Positions 9,877 through 19,501 of a stretch of 64,000 bases of DNA are shown piece after piece (the first letter of the stretch is position 1; each line of letters starts with the position of its first letter). Made by a program: the position numbers and the translations under genes. Under the pieces are notes generated by a model that saw only the letters and a program-made list of their open reading frames with translations, was not told the DNA's origin and ran no database searches. Source of the DNA: Burkholderiales bacterium (GTDB taxonomy: Bacteria; Pseudomonadota; Gammaproteobacteria; Burkholderiales; Burkholderiaceae_C); NCBI GenBank assembly GCA_016213325.1, contig JACRAY010000015.1, positions 124,001 to 188,000 on the forward strand, given 5' to 3'.

Positions 9877-10643
9877 ACCAGCGCCTCCTCCTTCACGAGC
9901 CGGTGGTCCTCGCAGGCCTGCGCAAATGCGCGCAGCGTGCGCTCGTAGAACCGGTTCTCGGCGTGCCGCCACTCGGGATGCCACTGCACGGCGTAGGCGA
10001 AGGTGCGCGCACCGGCGATGCGCACGCCCTCTACCAGCCCGTCGGGCGAGCGCGCTTCGGCCACCAGCTTGCGGCCCAGCTCCTTGATGCCCTGGCCGTG
10101 CAGCGAGTTGACGCGCACGCGCGTGCCGCCGGCCCACCTGGCGAACTCGCTGCCGGGCTCCAGCAGCACGTCGTGGCGCTCGGCGAACTGCACGTCGAGG
10201 CTCGCGCCTTCGGGCTCGCGGTGGTCCAGCATGCCTTCGAGTTCGTGCACACGCTGGTACAGGCTGCCGCCGAGCGCGACGTTCATCTCCTGCAGGCCAC
10301 GGCACACGCCGAAGATGGGTACGCCTTCGCCGAGCGCCACGCGCACCAGCGCCATCGTCAGCGCGTCGCGCCGCGGGTCGAGCAGGTCGGTGTCCAGCGG
10401 CTCGGCGCCGAAGTGCGAAGCCTCGACGTTCGAGGGCGAACCGGTCAGCAGCACGCCGTCGACCAGCGGCAGCAGGTCGGGCACGTCCTCGGCGCCGGCC
10501 ATCGGGAACAGCACCGGCTGCATGCCGACTTCCGTGACGGCCAGCGCGTAGCGGTCGGCCAGCACCGAGTAGCCGCCCGGGTCGGACAGGTCGAGGTGCC
10601 GGTGGCACGCAGGCAGCCACACCAGGGGCTTGTGCTTGGCCAT
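9873..10643 (-). CDS. Gamma-glutamyl-GABA hydrolase-like class I amidotransferase (copy 1)
   Basis: This 256-residue paralogue of the following gene has the nucleophile motif GVCRGLQEMN, which is the more canonical PuuD form, and the dyad WHPEW. The N-terminus WLPACHRHLDLSDPGGYSV resembles the start of its neighbour. Both keep the catalytic triad, so both may be active, perhaps on different gamma-glutamyl or glutamine-containing metabolites. It is the first gene of a two-gene operon reading leftward. Confidence 0.86.
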   Translation of the reverse strand: MAKHKPLVWLPACHRHLDLSDPGGYSVLADRYALAVTEVGMQPVLFPMAGAEDVPDLLPLVDGVLLTGSPSNVEASHFGAEPLDTDLLDPRRDALTMALVRVALGEGVPIFGVCRGLQEMNVALGGSLYQRVHELEGMLDHREPEGASLDVQFAERHDVLLEPGSEFARWAGGTRVRVNSLHGQGIKELGRKLVAEARSPDGLVEGVRIAGARTFAYAVQWHPEWRHAENRFYERTLRAFAQACEDHRLVKEEALV

Positions 10644-10700
10644 GCAAAGATGGTGCCTACCGACTAAGCCCAGCGGCAGGGCCCAAGGCGACAGATGGCG

Positions 10701-11939
10701 TCAGACGCTGCCGACAGCCGGCGTGAACAGCTCCTGTTCGCCCTGGCGTCCGCGGATGGCCACTGCGCCCAGCGATCGCCACTCACCGCCGCCGCCCGCC
10801 AGCCGGCGGGTTTCGGCCGATACCAGCAGGTCGACACCGAACTCCTTGGTCATGTCCTGCAACCGCGCGGCCGTATTCACGGTATCCCCGATCACGGTGA
10901 ACTCGAGCCGCAAGCCACTGCCGAGGCAACCCGCCACCAGCGGCCCGGAATGCACGCCGATGCCCAGCTTCAGTGGCGGCGCGATGGCAGCGCCCATCTC
11001 TCGGGCAGCCTGCACGGCCTGCGCCGCATGGTCCGCATCCCCGCCCGGCTCCATCCCGAACACGGCGAGCAGGCCGTCGCCCATGAACTTGTCGACGCGG
11101 CCGTGGTGCCGGTGCACGATGCCGGCCAATGTGCTTTGCACCTGGTTGAGCAATTGCAGCACCTGTTCGGGCGGCATGTGTTCCGCCTGCGAAGTGAAGC
11201 CGCGCAGGTCGCTCACCAGCACCGTGGCGACCAGCCGCCGCGGCCGGGCCAGCAGCGCGAGCGGTTCGGTGTGTGCGCCGTCGACAACTTCGCGCGGCAG
11301 GAAGCGGCCCAGGACGAGGCGGCCGACCTCGCTGCGCACGCTGCGGCGCGCGATCTCGTTCATCCACATGCCGAGGAAACCCACGCCGACCAGCAGCGCG
11401 CAGGCGAACAGCGTCTCGGGCACCGGGTTGCCGGCGAGCGAGGCGACCGTGGCGAAGACGACGACCGACATCGCCGTGGTGATCCAGACGGCGCGCCGCT
11501 TCAGGCGCAGGGCACCGCTCACGGCCAGCAGCGCACAGGCAATGGCCGTATTGGTGACGGCGGGCCGCACGTACTCGATGGATTGCGCGGTGAGCACGAT
11601 GCAGGCGAACAGGGACAGCATGATCGCGCCGTCCACCAGCGGCAGCGCCGCGCGCAGCCAGGGCCGGTACCAGCCGCGGCTGAGCGCCGCGGCCAGCGCG
11701 AGCGCGGCGGCCAGCCACGCGGCGGCCAGCAGCGGGTTGAGCCCCGAAAACGCGTACGGCAAGGTGAAGCCGGGCGGCTGGGTCCACAGCACGACGTCGA
11801 GCACGGTGACGAAGCCGAGCGCGATGGCGCGCACGCGCGCCACCGTCACTTCATTGCGCCGCGCCTGCTGCACCAGCGTCGCCTCGACCGAGGCGGCGAG
11901 TTCGCGCTGGAAGAGGGCCGCGGGGCCGGTGGTGTCCAC
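10701..11939 (-). CDS. Membrane-bound class III adenylate/guanylate cyclase
   Basis: This 412-residue protein has five to six predicted membrane helices in residues 40-190, then a cyclase homology domain (about 225-400). The metal-binding aspartates sit in LVSDLRGFTS and FMGDGLLAVFG. The transition-state residues are in DTVNTAARL. The purine-specifying position reads EFTVIGD, and adenylate specificity is only likely. The GTG start lies 8 bp after the preceding stop, suggesting cotranscription with the Lys-tailed protein. It probably makes cAMP in response to a membrane signal. Confidence 0.88.
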   Translation of the reverse strand: MDTTGPAALFQRELAASVEATLVQQARRNEVTVARVRAIALGFVTVLDVVLWTQPPGFTLPYAFSGLNPLLAAAWLAAALALAAALSRGWYRPWLRAALPLVDGAIMLSLFACIVLTAQSIEYVRPAVTNTAIACALLAVSGALRLKRRAVWITTAMSVVVFATVASLAGNPVPETLFACALLVGVGFLGMWMNEIARRSVRSEVGRLVLGRFLPREVVDGAHTEPLALLARPRRLVATVLVSDLRGFTSQAEHMPPEQVLQLLNQVQSTLAGIVHRHHGRVDKFMGDGLLAVFGMEPGGDADHAAQAVQAAREMGAAIAPPLKLGIGVHSGPLVAGCLGSGLRLEFTVIGDTVNTAARLQDMTKEFGVDLLVSAETRRLAGGGGEWRSLGAVAIRGRQGEQELFTPAVGSV

Positions 11940-11947
11940 CGGGGTGC

Positions 11948-12517
11948 TCAGCGCTTGCGTGGCTTGGCCTTGCCGGGCGGGCCGCCCTTGCCCTTGCCCT
12001 TACCCTTGGGCGACTTGGCCGGCGGCTGGGTCGGCGGTGGCTGCAATTCGGGCAGCAGCAACTTGTCCGAGCCGTCTTCGCCGCTCAGCGTGTCGTGGCT
12101 GTCGAGCGAGCCCGGCGCCGGGGCCAGGGTGCTGTAGTAGTCGGGAATGGGCTTCGGCCCCAGCTTGTATTCCCCGCCCAGGCCGGGGATGGTGAGGCAT
12201 TCGCACAGGTATCGCATGGTGTAGGCCGCGCGCACGCAATACACCTGGTTCTCGAGCACGACGTCGATGCCGATGACCGCCGTGAAGTCCGGGTCAGCCT
12301 CGGCGGCGCAAATCGTGTGCGAGCCATTCTTCTCGTCATGCGCATGGTCGCAGTCGCCCATGCTGCAATGCGCGACCGCCGTGTAGAGTGCTGCCTGCAT
12401 GGCCGACTTCACGGCGCTCTTGCGCTCTTCCGCGCTGATGCGCGGTGGCCGCTGTTCCTTCAGCGGGATCGGGTCGCCCTGGATCCGCTCGACCAGCACC
12501 GGGTTGTTGCAACGCAT
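11948..12517 (-). CDS. Hypothetical protein with Lys/Pro-rich basic tail
   Basis: This 189-residue protein is not recognised. It has a globular Cys/His-containing part (HCSMGDCDHAHDEKNGSH near residues 50-67, then CLTIPGLGGEYKLGPKPIP). A low-complexity tail follows, rich in proline and then in lysine and glycine (KSPKGKGKGKGGPPGKAKPRKR-like). The tail could contact nucleic acid or membrane. No signal peptide is seen. It precedes the class III cyclase by 8 bp, probably in one transcript, so it may be functionally linked to the cyclase. Confidence 0.7.
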   Translation of the reverse strand: MRCNNPVLVERIQGDPIPLKEQRPPRISAEERKSAVKSAMQAALYTAVAHCSMGDCDHAHDEKNGSHTICAAEADPDFTAVIGIDVVLENQVYCVRAAYTMRYLCECLTIPGLGGEYKLGPKPIPDYYSTLAPAPGSLDSHDTLSGEDGSDKLLLPELQPPPTQPPAKSPKGKGKGKGGPPGKAKPRKR

Positions 12518-12554
12518 GGTGGTCCCTCCGTTGCCGCATCCTACTCCCGGGCAC

Positions 12555-13592
12555 TCAGGAAATGAACCCTTGAAACACGTTCACCGCGTTGGTGCCGACC
12601 TCGTCCACGGCGTAGCCGCCTTCGAAGGTGAACAGCGTGGACAGGCCCGCCGCGGCGATGTCCTCGCCCATGCGCAGGTAATCGTCGCTGCGCAGGTGGA
12701 AGCCCGCGATGGGGTCGCCTTCGAAGGTGTCGACGCCGAGGGAGACGACCAGCGCGTCGGCGCCGAAACCCGCGATGGCCTGCAGCGCTTGCTTCAGCGC
12801 CGCGCGCCACCCGGCGAAGTCCGTGCCGCGCGGCAGCGGCAGGTTCAGGTTGCAGCCCTCGCCTGCGCCGGTGCCGCGCTCGTCGGCGTAGCCCAGCCAG
12901 TACGGGTACTCGGTCAGCGGGTCGCCGTGGATGCTGGCGAAGAATACGTCGGCGCGCGCGTAGAAGATGGCTTGCGTGCCGTTGCCGTGGTGGTAGTCCA
13001 CGTCGAGGATCGCCACGCGCCGGGCACCGCCGTCGCGCAGCGCTTGCGCCGCCACCGCAGCGTTGTTGATGAAGCAGTAGCCGCCGAAGAAGTCGTGGCC
13101 TGCGTGGTGGCCGGGCGGCCTCGTCAGCACGAACGCTGCACGCTCGCCTTGCTGCAGGCACGAGACGCCGGCGAGTGTGCAGCCCGCGCCGCCGCGCGCG
13201 GCCTCCCAGGTTCCCGCGGTCAGCGGCGACGCGGCGTCGTACGAGAACAGGCCGAGCCGCGCGTGGAAGTTGGCGGGCAGCACGTCGCTGCGGAAGGTGC
13301 GGATCGGCCAGTAGGAGCCGATGGCGTCGCGCTGCGCGTTGGCGGGGTCCAGTGCGACCCACTCGTCCCAGGCGCCTTGCAGGAAGTCGAGGTAGCGCGG
13401 GGCATGCACGCGCTGCAGCGCTTCGATCGTGGCGGGCGGGGCGTTCTCGATGGGGCCGAGGTTGCGCTTGCGCAGTTCGGCCAGCACGAAGTCGGCGCGC
13501 GATGCGACTTCGAAGCAAGGCACGAGGGCGCCGCGGTGCATCTCGAAACGGCCCTGGTGGAGGTTGTGGCTTGCGTTGTAGAACGTGCGCAT
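12555..13592 (-). CDS. Histone-deacetylase-family acetylpolyamine amidohydrolase
   Basis: This 345-residue zinc hydrolase is of the class II HDAC-like/AphA type. Visible active-site elements are the tandem histidines in RPPGHHAGHD, the metal ligands in DVDYHHGNGT and SLGVDTFEGDP, and the glycine-rich FEGGYAVDE loop with the transition-state tyrosine. Bacterial members deacetylate polyamines or other small acetylated amines. The ATG beginning MRTFYNASHN was chosen because it matches the family N-terminus. A GTG three codons earlier is possible. The upstream region carries two facing REP-like hairpins. Confidence 0.9.
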   Translation of the reverse strand: MRTFYNASHNLHQGRFEMHRGALVPCFEVASRADFVLAELRKRNLGPIENAPPATIEALQRVHAPRYLDFLQGAWDEWVALDPANAQRDAIGSYWPIRTFRSDVLPANFHARLGLFSYDAASPLTAGTWEAARGGAGCTLAGVSCLQQGERAAFVLTRPPGHHAGHDFFGGYCFINNAAVAAQALRDGGARRVAILDVDYHHGNGTQAIFYARADVFFASIHGDPLTEYPYWLGYADERGTGAGEGCNLNLPLPRGTDFAGWRAALKQALQAIAGFGADALVVSLGVDTFEGDPIAGFHLRSDDYLRMGEDIAAAGLSTLFTFEGGYAVDEVGTNAVNVFQGFIS

Positions 13593-13603
13593 CGGCGTCA
13601 CTT

Positions 13604-13627
13604 TAGCTGGGGTTTCACCCCAGCCTA
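13604..13627. repeat. Short palindromic repeat, copy A
   Basis: TAGCTGGGGTTTCACCCCAGCCTA forms a near-perfect hairpin with a GGTTTCACC-type loop. It is an inverted copy of the element 25 bp further right. It sits just upstream of the amidohydrolase gene and downstream of the UvrA-like gene. Confidence 0.65.
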
Positions 13628-13652
13628 CGAACGACGAACAGCCGGGACTTCC

Positions 13653-13677
13653 GTAGGCTGGGGTGCAACCCCAGCTT
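13653..13677. repeat. Short palindromic repeat, copy B
   Basis: GTAGGCTGGGGTGCAACCCC followed by AGCTT is the inverted partner of copy A. The pair resembles a REP doublet. It lies 4 bp after the stop of the UvrA-like gene on the minus strand, so it may also end or stabilise that transcript. A poly-U tail is missing. Confidence 0.65.
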
Positions 13678-13680
13678 CCG

Positions 13681-16600
13681 TCAAGCCCGCGCGAGGACGG
13701 GCGCCAACGCCAACCCGGTATGCGTGCCCTGCGCCACCACGTCTTCCGGCGACGCTGCGGCCACCACCTTGCCGCCGGCGGAGCCGCCTTCCGGGCCCAG
13801 GTCGATGATCCAGTCGGCCTCGGCGATCACGTCGAGGTCGTGCTCGATCACGATCACGCTGTGGCCGCCATCCACCAGCCGGTGCAGCACGCGCACCAGC
13901 TTTTCGACGTCGGCCATGTGCAGGCCCACGGTCGGCTCGTCCAGCACGTACAGGGTATGCGGCGCCTTCTGGCCGCGGCGCGTGATGTCGTCGCGCACCT
14001 TGCTGAGCTCGGTCACCAGCTTGATGCGCTGCGCCTCGCCGCCCGACAGCGTGGGTGAGGGCTGGCCCAGCGTCAGGTAGCCCAGGCCCACGTCGCGCAG
14101 CAATTGCAGCGGATGGCTGATGTTGGGCATGGCCGAGAAGAACGCCACCGCCTCGTCCACCTCCATGCGCAGCACCTCGCCGATGTTCTTGCCGCGCCAT
14201 GTGACCGCCAGCGTCTCAGGGTCGAAGCGCGCGCCGTGGCAGGCTTCGCACGGCACCTTCACGTCGGGCAGGAAGCTCATGCCGATGGTGCGCACGCCCT
14301 GCCCTTCGCACAGCGGGCAGCGGCCTTCGCCGGTGTTGAACGAGAAGCGGCCCGGCCCGTAGCCGCGCGCGCGCGCCTCCAGCGTGTCGGCAAAGAGCCG
14401 GCGGATGGTGTCCCAGAAGCCGATGTAGGTGGCCGGGCAGGAACGCGGCGTCTTGCCGATGGGCGTCTGGTCGACTTCGAGCACGCGGTCGATCGTCTGG
14501 TAGCCGTCGACCGACTTGCAGCCGGTCCACGCCATGCGCTTGCCGGCATCGTCTGCGTCGCGGCCTGCCTTGGTGGAGCGGCGCTGCACTGCCGCCTGCA
14601 CGTTGTGCAGCAGCACGTCGCGCGCCAGCGTCGACTTGCCCGAACCCGAGACGCCGCTCACCGCCACCAGCCGCTTCAACGGGATGTCGAGGTCGATGTC
14701 GTCCAGGTTGTGCAGGTTGGCACCTGTCAGGCGCAGGCGGTCGTCCTTGCCATTCACGATGCGCCGCGGCTGCACCGGATGCCGCATGGCATGCAGCAGG
14801 TAACGCCCCGTCACCGACTCGGCCTCGGCCGACACTTCGGCGGCCGTGCCCTGCGCCACCAGCCGCCCGCCGCGCTTGCCCGCGCTGGGGCCGATGTCGA
14901 TGATGTGGTCGGCGCGCCGGATGGTGTCTTCGTCGTGCTCCACCACCACCAGCGTGTTGCCCTTGCTGCCCAGCTTGTGCAGCGCATCCAGCAGGATCTG
15001 GTTGTCGCGCGCGTGCAGGCCGATGGTCGGTTCGTCGAGCACGTAGCACACGCCCTGCAGGTTGGAGCCCAGCTGCGCGGCCAGCCGGATGCGCTGCGCC
15101 TCGCCACCCGACAGCGTGGGGGCGCCGCGGTCCAGCGTCAGGTAGTTCAGCCCCACTTCTTCCAGGAACTCCAGCCGCGAGCGGATCTCGGGGATGAGGT
15201 CGCGTGCGATGCCCTGCTCGCGCTCGCTCATCACGCCCGCGACCTGCAGGCTTTCGACCCAGCGCCGCACGTCGCGCACCGACAGCGCGGCCACGTCGGC
15301 AATGCCGGTCTTGTCGAACCGCACGGCGCGCGCCTGCGGGTTCAGGCGCGAGCCGTGGCAGGTACCGCACACTTCGTCGGCCACGTCCTCCACCTCGGGC
15401 TCGGCGAAAGTCTGTTCGCGCCCCTTGTCGTCGGCGTTCAGCACCGTGTCGTCGAACGCCTTGCGCTGCTCGCGCGTGAGCTTGACGCCGGTGCCCACGC
15501 AATCCGGGCACCAGCCGTGCTTGCTGTTGTACGAGAACAGGCGCGGGTCCAGCTCGGGGTAGCTCGTCGCGCACACCGGGCAGGCGCGCAGCGTGGAGAA
15601 CACCTCGACATGGCTGCCGTTGTCGCGCGCCAGCACATGCATGACGCCCTTGCCGTGCTCCAGCGCCACGGCCAGTTTCGCGCGCAGTTCTTCCTCGTGC
15701 GCGGGCGTCACGTCGAGCGACCACACCGGCAGCTCGATGGTGTGCTCCTTGAAGCGGTCAATGCGCGGGAAGCCGGTGGTGGGCAGGAACTGGCCGTCCA
15801 CGCGCAGGTGGGTGTAGCCGCGCGGCCGTGCCCAGTCGGCGAGCTCCGTGTACACGCCCTTGCGGTTCACCACCAGCGGCGCCAGCAGGCCGATGTGCTG
15901 GCCGCGGTAGCGTTTCATGACCTGGGCGACGATGCTGTCGGGTGTCTGCGGCTTCACCGCTGCGCCGTCGTTCACGCAGTGCTGCACGCCCAGCTTGACG
16001 TACAGCAGCCGCAGGAAGTGCCACACCTCGGTGGTCGTGCCCACCGTCGACTTGCGCCCGCCGCGCGACAGGCGCTGTTCGATGGCCACGGTGGGCGGGA
16101 TGCCGTACACCGCGTCGACTTCGGGCCGGCCCGCCGGCTGCACGATGCTGCGCGCATAGGCGTTGAGCGACTCGAGGTAGCGCCGCTGCCCTTCGTTGAA
16201 CAGGATGTCGAAGGCCAGCGTGGACTTGCCCGAGCCGGAGACGCCGGTGATCACGCTGAACTTGTTGTGCGGGATGTCGACCGACATCGACTGCAGGTTG
16301 TGTTCGCGGGCGTTGACGATCTGGATCGCCTCGGCCCGCATGCCGGCGCGCTCCGGCGGGCGCGAGAGCGAGTAGAAAGCCGGCGGCTCACCGGCACCCA
16401 GCGCCGTGTCGTACTCGCGCAGCGCCTTTGCCGTGTGCGACGCCGGGTGGTGCTTCACTTCCTCGGGTGGTCCCTCGCACACCAGCAGCCCGCCGCCGTC
16501 GCCGCCTTCCGGCCCCAGGTCGATCAGCCAGTCGGCCGCGCGGATCACGTCGAGGTTGTGCTCGATCACGATCAGCGAGTTGCCGCCTTCCAGCAGCTTG

Positions 16601-19338
16601 CGCAGCGCGCGCATCAGCTTGGCGATGTCGTCGAAGTGCAGCCCGGTGGTCGGCTCGTCGAACAGGAACAGCGTGCCCTTGGTGGCACCGGGCTGGCGGC
16701 TCGAACTGGCGCTCTTGGCGGCGCCGGCCAGGAACCCGGCCAGTTTCAGCCGCTGCGACTCGCCGCCCGACAGCGTGGGCACCGGCTGGCCGAGCTTCAC
16801 GTATTCGAGCCCCACGTCCACGATCGGCTGCAGGGCACGGATCACTTCGCGGTCGTTGGCAAACAGCGCGGCGGCTTCGCTCACCGTCAGGTCCAGCACG
16901 TCGGCCACATTCAGGACGCGGCCGCCGCGCTCGATCTTCACTTCGAGGATCTCGGGCCGGTACCGCTTGCCGTCGCAATCGGGGCAGCGCAGGTACACGT
17001 CGGACAGGAACTGCATCTCGACGTGCTCGAAGCCCGAGCCGCCGCAGGTGGGGCAGCGGCCGTCGCCCGAGTTGAAGCTGAACTTGGAGCCGGTGTAGCC
17101 GCGCTGCTTCGCCAGCGGCGAGACCGCGAAGATCTCGCGCACGGCGTCCCACGCACCGACATAGCTCACCGGGTTGGAGCGGGCCGTCTTGCCGATGGGG
17201 GACTGGTCGACGAACACCACGTCGGACAGGTGGTCGGCGCCCAGCAGCCGGTCGTGCGCGCCGGCCAGTTCGGTCGCACGGCCGAAGTGCCGCAGCAGCG
17301 CCGGCGCCAGGATGTCCTGCACCAGGCTCGACTTGCCCGAGCCCGACACTCCGGTCACGCACACCAGCCGCTGCAGCGGGAATTCGAGATCGAGGTTGCG
17401 CAGGTTGTGCTCGCGCGCACCCTCCAGCACCAGGCGCGGCGTCGACTCGGTCACCATGCGCTTCAGCCCCATGCCCACGTGCTTGCGCGCACCCAGGTAG
17501 GCGCCGGTCAGCGTGTCGGCGCTGCGCAGTTCGTGCGGGGTGCCGTCGAACACGATCTGCCCGCCGCGTTCGCCGGGTCCCGGCCCCATGTCGAGGATGC
17601 GGTCGGCGGCCAGCATGACCGCGGGGTCGTGCTCCACCACCACCAGCGTGTTGCCCGCATCGCGCAGCCGGTGCATGGCCTGCGTGATGCGGCCCATGTC
17701 GCGCGGGTGCAGGCCGATGCTCGGCTCGTCCAGCACGAACAGCGTGTTGACCAGCGAGGTACCGAGTGCGGTGGTGAGGTTGATGCGCTGCACCTCGCCG
17801 CCCGACAGCGTGCGGCTCTGGCGGTCCAGCGTGAGGTAGCCGATGCCCACGTCGACCAGGTACTTCAGGCGCGTGTGGATCTCGTCGAACAGCAGTTTCA
17901 GCGCCTGCAGCTCACCCGAGCCGGCGTGCGCCTCGGCCTGCGGCTCGACCCGGTCGAAGAAGACACGCAGCCGCTCGATCGGCATCAGCATCAGGTCGTG
18001 CAGCGACAGCCCCGGCAGGGCCTCGAGCTCGCCGCGCGTCCACGCCACGCCCACCGGCATGAAGCGTTGCTGCGGCGGCAGGGCCGCATCGGCATCTTCC
18101 TTGCCGCCCAGGCGCCACAGCAGGCTGTCGAGCTTGAGCCGCGCGCCGCCGCAGGCTTCGCACGGCGTGTAGCTGCGGTACTTGGACAGCAGCACGCGGA
18201 TGTGCATCTTGTACGCCTTGGATTCGAGGTACTCGAAGAAGCGCTTGACGCCGTACCACTGCTTGCCCCAGTTGCCGTCCTTGTAGCCCGGCGTGCCCCC
18301 GATCACCCACTGCTTCTGCTCGGGCGTGAGCTTGTACCAGGGCGTGTCGCGCGGGATGCCGGCGCCTTCCGCGTGCTTCATCAGGTCGTCCTGGCATTCG
18401 GACCACGCGGGCGTCTGGAAGGTCTTGATGGCGCCGGCCCGCAGCGTGAGCTTGTCGTTGGGCACGACCAGGTTGTAGTCGACGCCGATCACGCGGCCGA
18501 AGCCGCGGCAGGTTTCGCACGCGCCCACCGGCGAGTTGAACGAGAACATCGACGGCACCGGGTCGCCATAGCGGATGTCGCTGTCGGGGCAGTGCAGGCC
18601 GGTGGAGAACTTCCACACCTCGTCGCGCCCCTCGTCCACCACGTGCACCGTGACGCGGCCGCTGCCGCGCTTGAGCGCGACCTCGATCGCTTCGATGGCG
18701 CGGATCTTCTCGACGGCCTGGATACGGAAGCGGTCGGCAACGACGTCCAGCACCTTACGCGGCCCGGTGGGCGTGGCGACTTCGCGTTCGGCCTGCACGC
18801 GCGTGAAGCCGCTGGCGGCGAGCCATTGCTCGACTTCTTCGGCCGTCGTGCCACCGGGCAACTCCACCGGAAAGGTCACCCGCAGGCGCGGGTCGTCTTG
18901 CTGCGTGCGCGCCATCAGCTCGGCATAGATGGTCTCGGGCGAGTCGTGCCGCACCATCTTCGCGGTCTGCCGGTCGAATAGTTGCGCGGCACGCGCGAAC
19001 AGCAGCTTCAGGTGGTCGTTCAGCTCCGTCATGGTGCCCACCGTCGAGCGCGACGAGCGCACCGGGTTGGTCTGGTCGATGGCGATGGCGGGCGGCACGC
19101 CTTCGACACGGTCCACCGCGGGCTTGTCCATGCGGTCGAGGAATTGGCGCGCATAGGCCGAGAACGTCTCGACGTAACGCCGCTGGCCCTCGGCGTAGAG
19201 CGTGTCGAATACCAGGCTCGACTTGCCCGAGCCGCTGGGGCCGGTGACGACCGTGAGCTCGCCCGTCTTCAGGTCGAGGTCCAGGTTCTTCAGGTTGTGC
19301 TGCCGGGCGCCGCGGATGCGGATGAGTCCCTGGGTCAT
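13681..19338 (-). CDS. uvrA: Double-length UvrA-family ABC ATPase (tandem UvrA)
   Basis: At 1885 residues this is about twice normal UvrA. It has four ABC ATPase modules. Walker A loops lie near residues 33 (GPSGSGKSS), 662, 1032 and 1563 (GVSGSGKS types). LSGGE signatures lie near 508, 854, 1408 and 1764. Each half also has CxxC zinc modules (for example [32 protein letters not shown]). UvrA recognises bulky DNA lesions with UvrB. Neither half has the canonical sequence around the first zinc/insertion region ([17 protein letters not shown] and [17 protein letters not shown]), so a normal uvrA is expected elsewhere. It reads as one intact frame. Confidence 0.92.
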   Translation of the reverse strand: MTQGLIRIRGARQHNLKNLDLDLKTGELTVVTGPSGSGKSSLVFDTLYAEGQRRYVETFSAYARQFLDRMDKPAVDRVEGVPPAIAIDQTNPVRSSRSTVGTMTELNDHLKLLFARAAQLFDRQTAKMVRHDSPETIYAELMARTQQDDPRLRVTFPVELPGGTTAEEVEQWLAASGFTRVQAEREVATPTGPRKVLDVVADRFRIQAVEKIRAIEAIEVALKRGSGRVTVHVVDEGRDEVWKFSTGLHCPDSDIRYGDPVPSMFSFNSPVGACETCRGFGRVIGVDYNLVVPNDKLTLRAGAIKTFQTPAWSECQDDLMKHAEGAGIPRDTPWYKLTPEQKQWVIGGTPGYKDGNWGKQWYGVKRFFEYLESKAYKMHIRVLLSKYRSYTPCEACGGARLKLDSLLWRLGGKEDADAALPPQQRFMPVGVAWTRGELEALPGLSLHDLMLMPIERLRVFFDRVEPQAEAHAGSGELQALKLLFDEIHTRLKYLVDVGIGYLTLDRQSRTLSGGEVQRINLTTALGTSLVNTLFVLDEPSIGLHPRDMGRITQAMHRLRDAGNTLVVVEHDPAVMLAADRILDMGPGPGERGGQIVFDGTPHELRSADTLTGAYLGARKHVGMGLKRMVTESTPRLVLEGAREHNLRNLDLEFPLQRLVCVTGVSGSGKSSLVQDILAPALLRHFGRATELAGAHDRLLGADHLSDVVFVDQSPIGKTARSNPVSYVGAWDAVREIFAVSPLAKQRGYTGSKFSFNSGDGRCPTCGGSGFEHVEMQFLSDVYLRCPDCDGKRYRPEILEVKIERGGRVLNVADVLDLTVSEAAALFANDREVIRALQPIVDVGLEYVKLGQPVPTLSGGESQRLKLAGFLAGAAKSASSSRQPGATKGTLFLFDEPTTGLHFDDIAKLMRALRKLLEGGNSLIVIEHNLDVIRAADWLIDLGPEGGDGGGLLVCEGPPEEVKHHPASHTAKALREYDTALGAGEPPAFYSLSRPPERAGMRAEAIQIVNAREHNLQSMSVDIPHNKFSVITGVSGSGKSTLAFDILFNEGQRRYLESLNAYARSIVQPAGRPEVDAVYGIPPTVAIEQRLSRGGRKSTVGTTTEVWHFLRLLYVKLGVQHCVNDGAAVKPQTPDSIVAQVMKRYRGQHIGLLAPLVVNRKGVYTELADWARPRGYTHLRVDGQFLPTTGFPRIDRFKEHTIELPVWSLDVTPAHEEELRAKLAVALEHGKGVMHVLARDNGSHVEVFSTLRACPVCATSYPELDPRLFSYNSKHGWCPDCVGTGVKLTREQRKAFDDTVLNADDKGREQTFAEPEVEDVADEVCGTCHGSRLNPQARAVRFDKTGIADVAALSVRDVRRWVESLQVAGVMSEREQGIARDLIPEIRSRLEFLEEVGLNYLTLDRGAPTLSGGEAQRIRLAAQLGSNLQGVCYVLDEPTIGLHARDNQILLDALHKLGSKGNTLVVVEHDEDTIRRADHIIDIGPSAGKRGGRLVAQGTAAEVSAEAESVTGRYLLHAMRHPVQPRRIVNGKDDRLRLTGANLHNLDDIDLDIPLKRLVAVSGVSGSGKSTLARDVLLHNVQAAVQRRSTKAGRDADDAGKRMAWTGCKSVDGYQTIDRVLEVDQTPIGKTPRSCPATYIGFWDTIRRLFADTLEARARGYGPGRFSFNTGEGRCPLCEGQGVRTIGMSFLPDVKVPCEACHGARFDPETLAVTWRGKNIGEVLRMEVDEAVAFFSAMPNISHPLQLLRDVGLGYLTLGQPSPTLSGGEAQRIKLVTELSKVRDDITRRGQKAPHTLYVLDEPTVGLHMADVEKLVRVLHRLVDGGHSVIVIEHDLDVIAEADWIIDLGPEGGSAGGKVVAAASPEDVVAQGTHTGLALAPVLARA

Positions 19339-19501
19339 GCGTCGGGTTCTTTCTTCGGGAGGCCAAACATTCTAGGGACCTGCGGCCGCCAGCATCTGTC
19401 ATGTGGGTTTTCCAGCAAGTACTTCCCACAACGTATTTCCCACGACGCAAAAGTTCACATGGCCGCCTAGACTCCGCGACCAAACCTGAAGGAGAGCTGA
19501 C

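Noticed and set aside
10695..12195. Long plus-strand frames across the class III cyclase gene
   Set aside because: They are shadows of the minus-strand cyclase and its neighbour. Their products are Arg/Ala/Gln-rich without motifs.
14104..18981. A 1625-codon open frame on the plus strand
   Set aside because: It lies wholly antisense to the UvrA-like gene, whose four ABC modules and zinc fingers are intact. High GC makes long antisense frames common. The translated product is low-complexity and has no recognisable domain.
19339..19501. SOS/LexA box before the UvrA-like gene
   Set aside because: No CTGT-N8-ACAG type sequence was found in the intergenic region.
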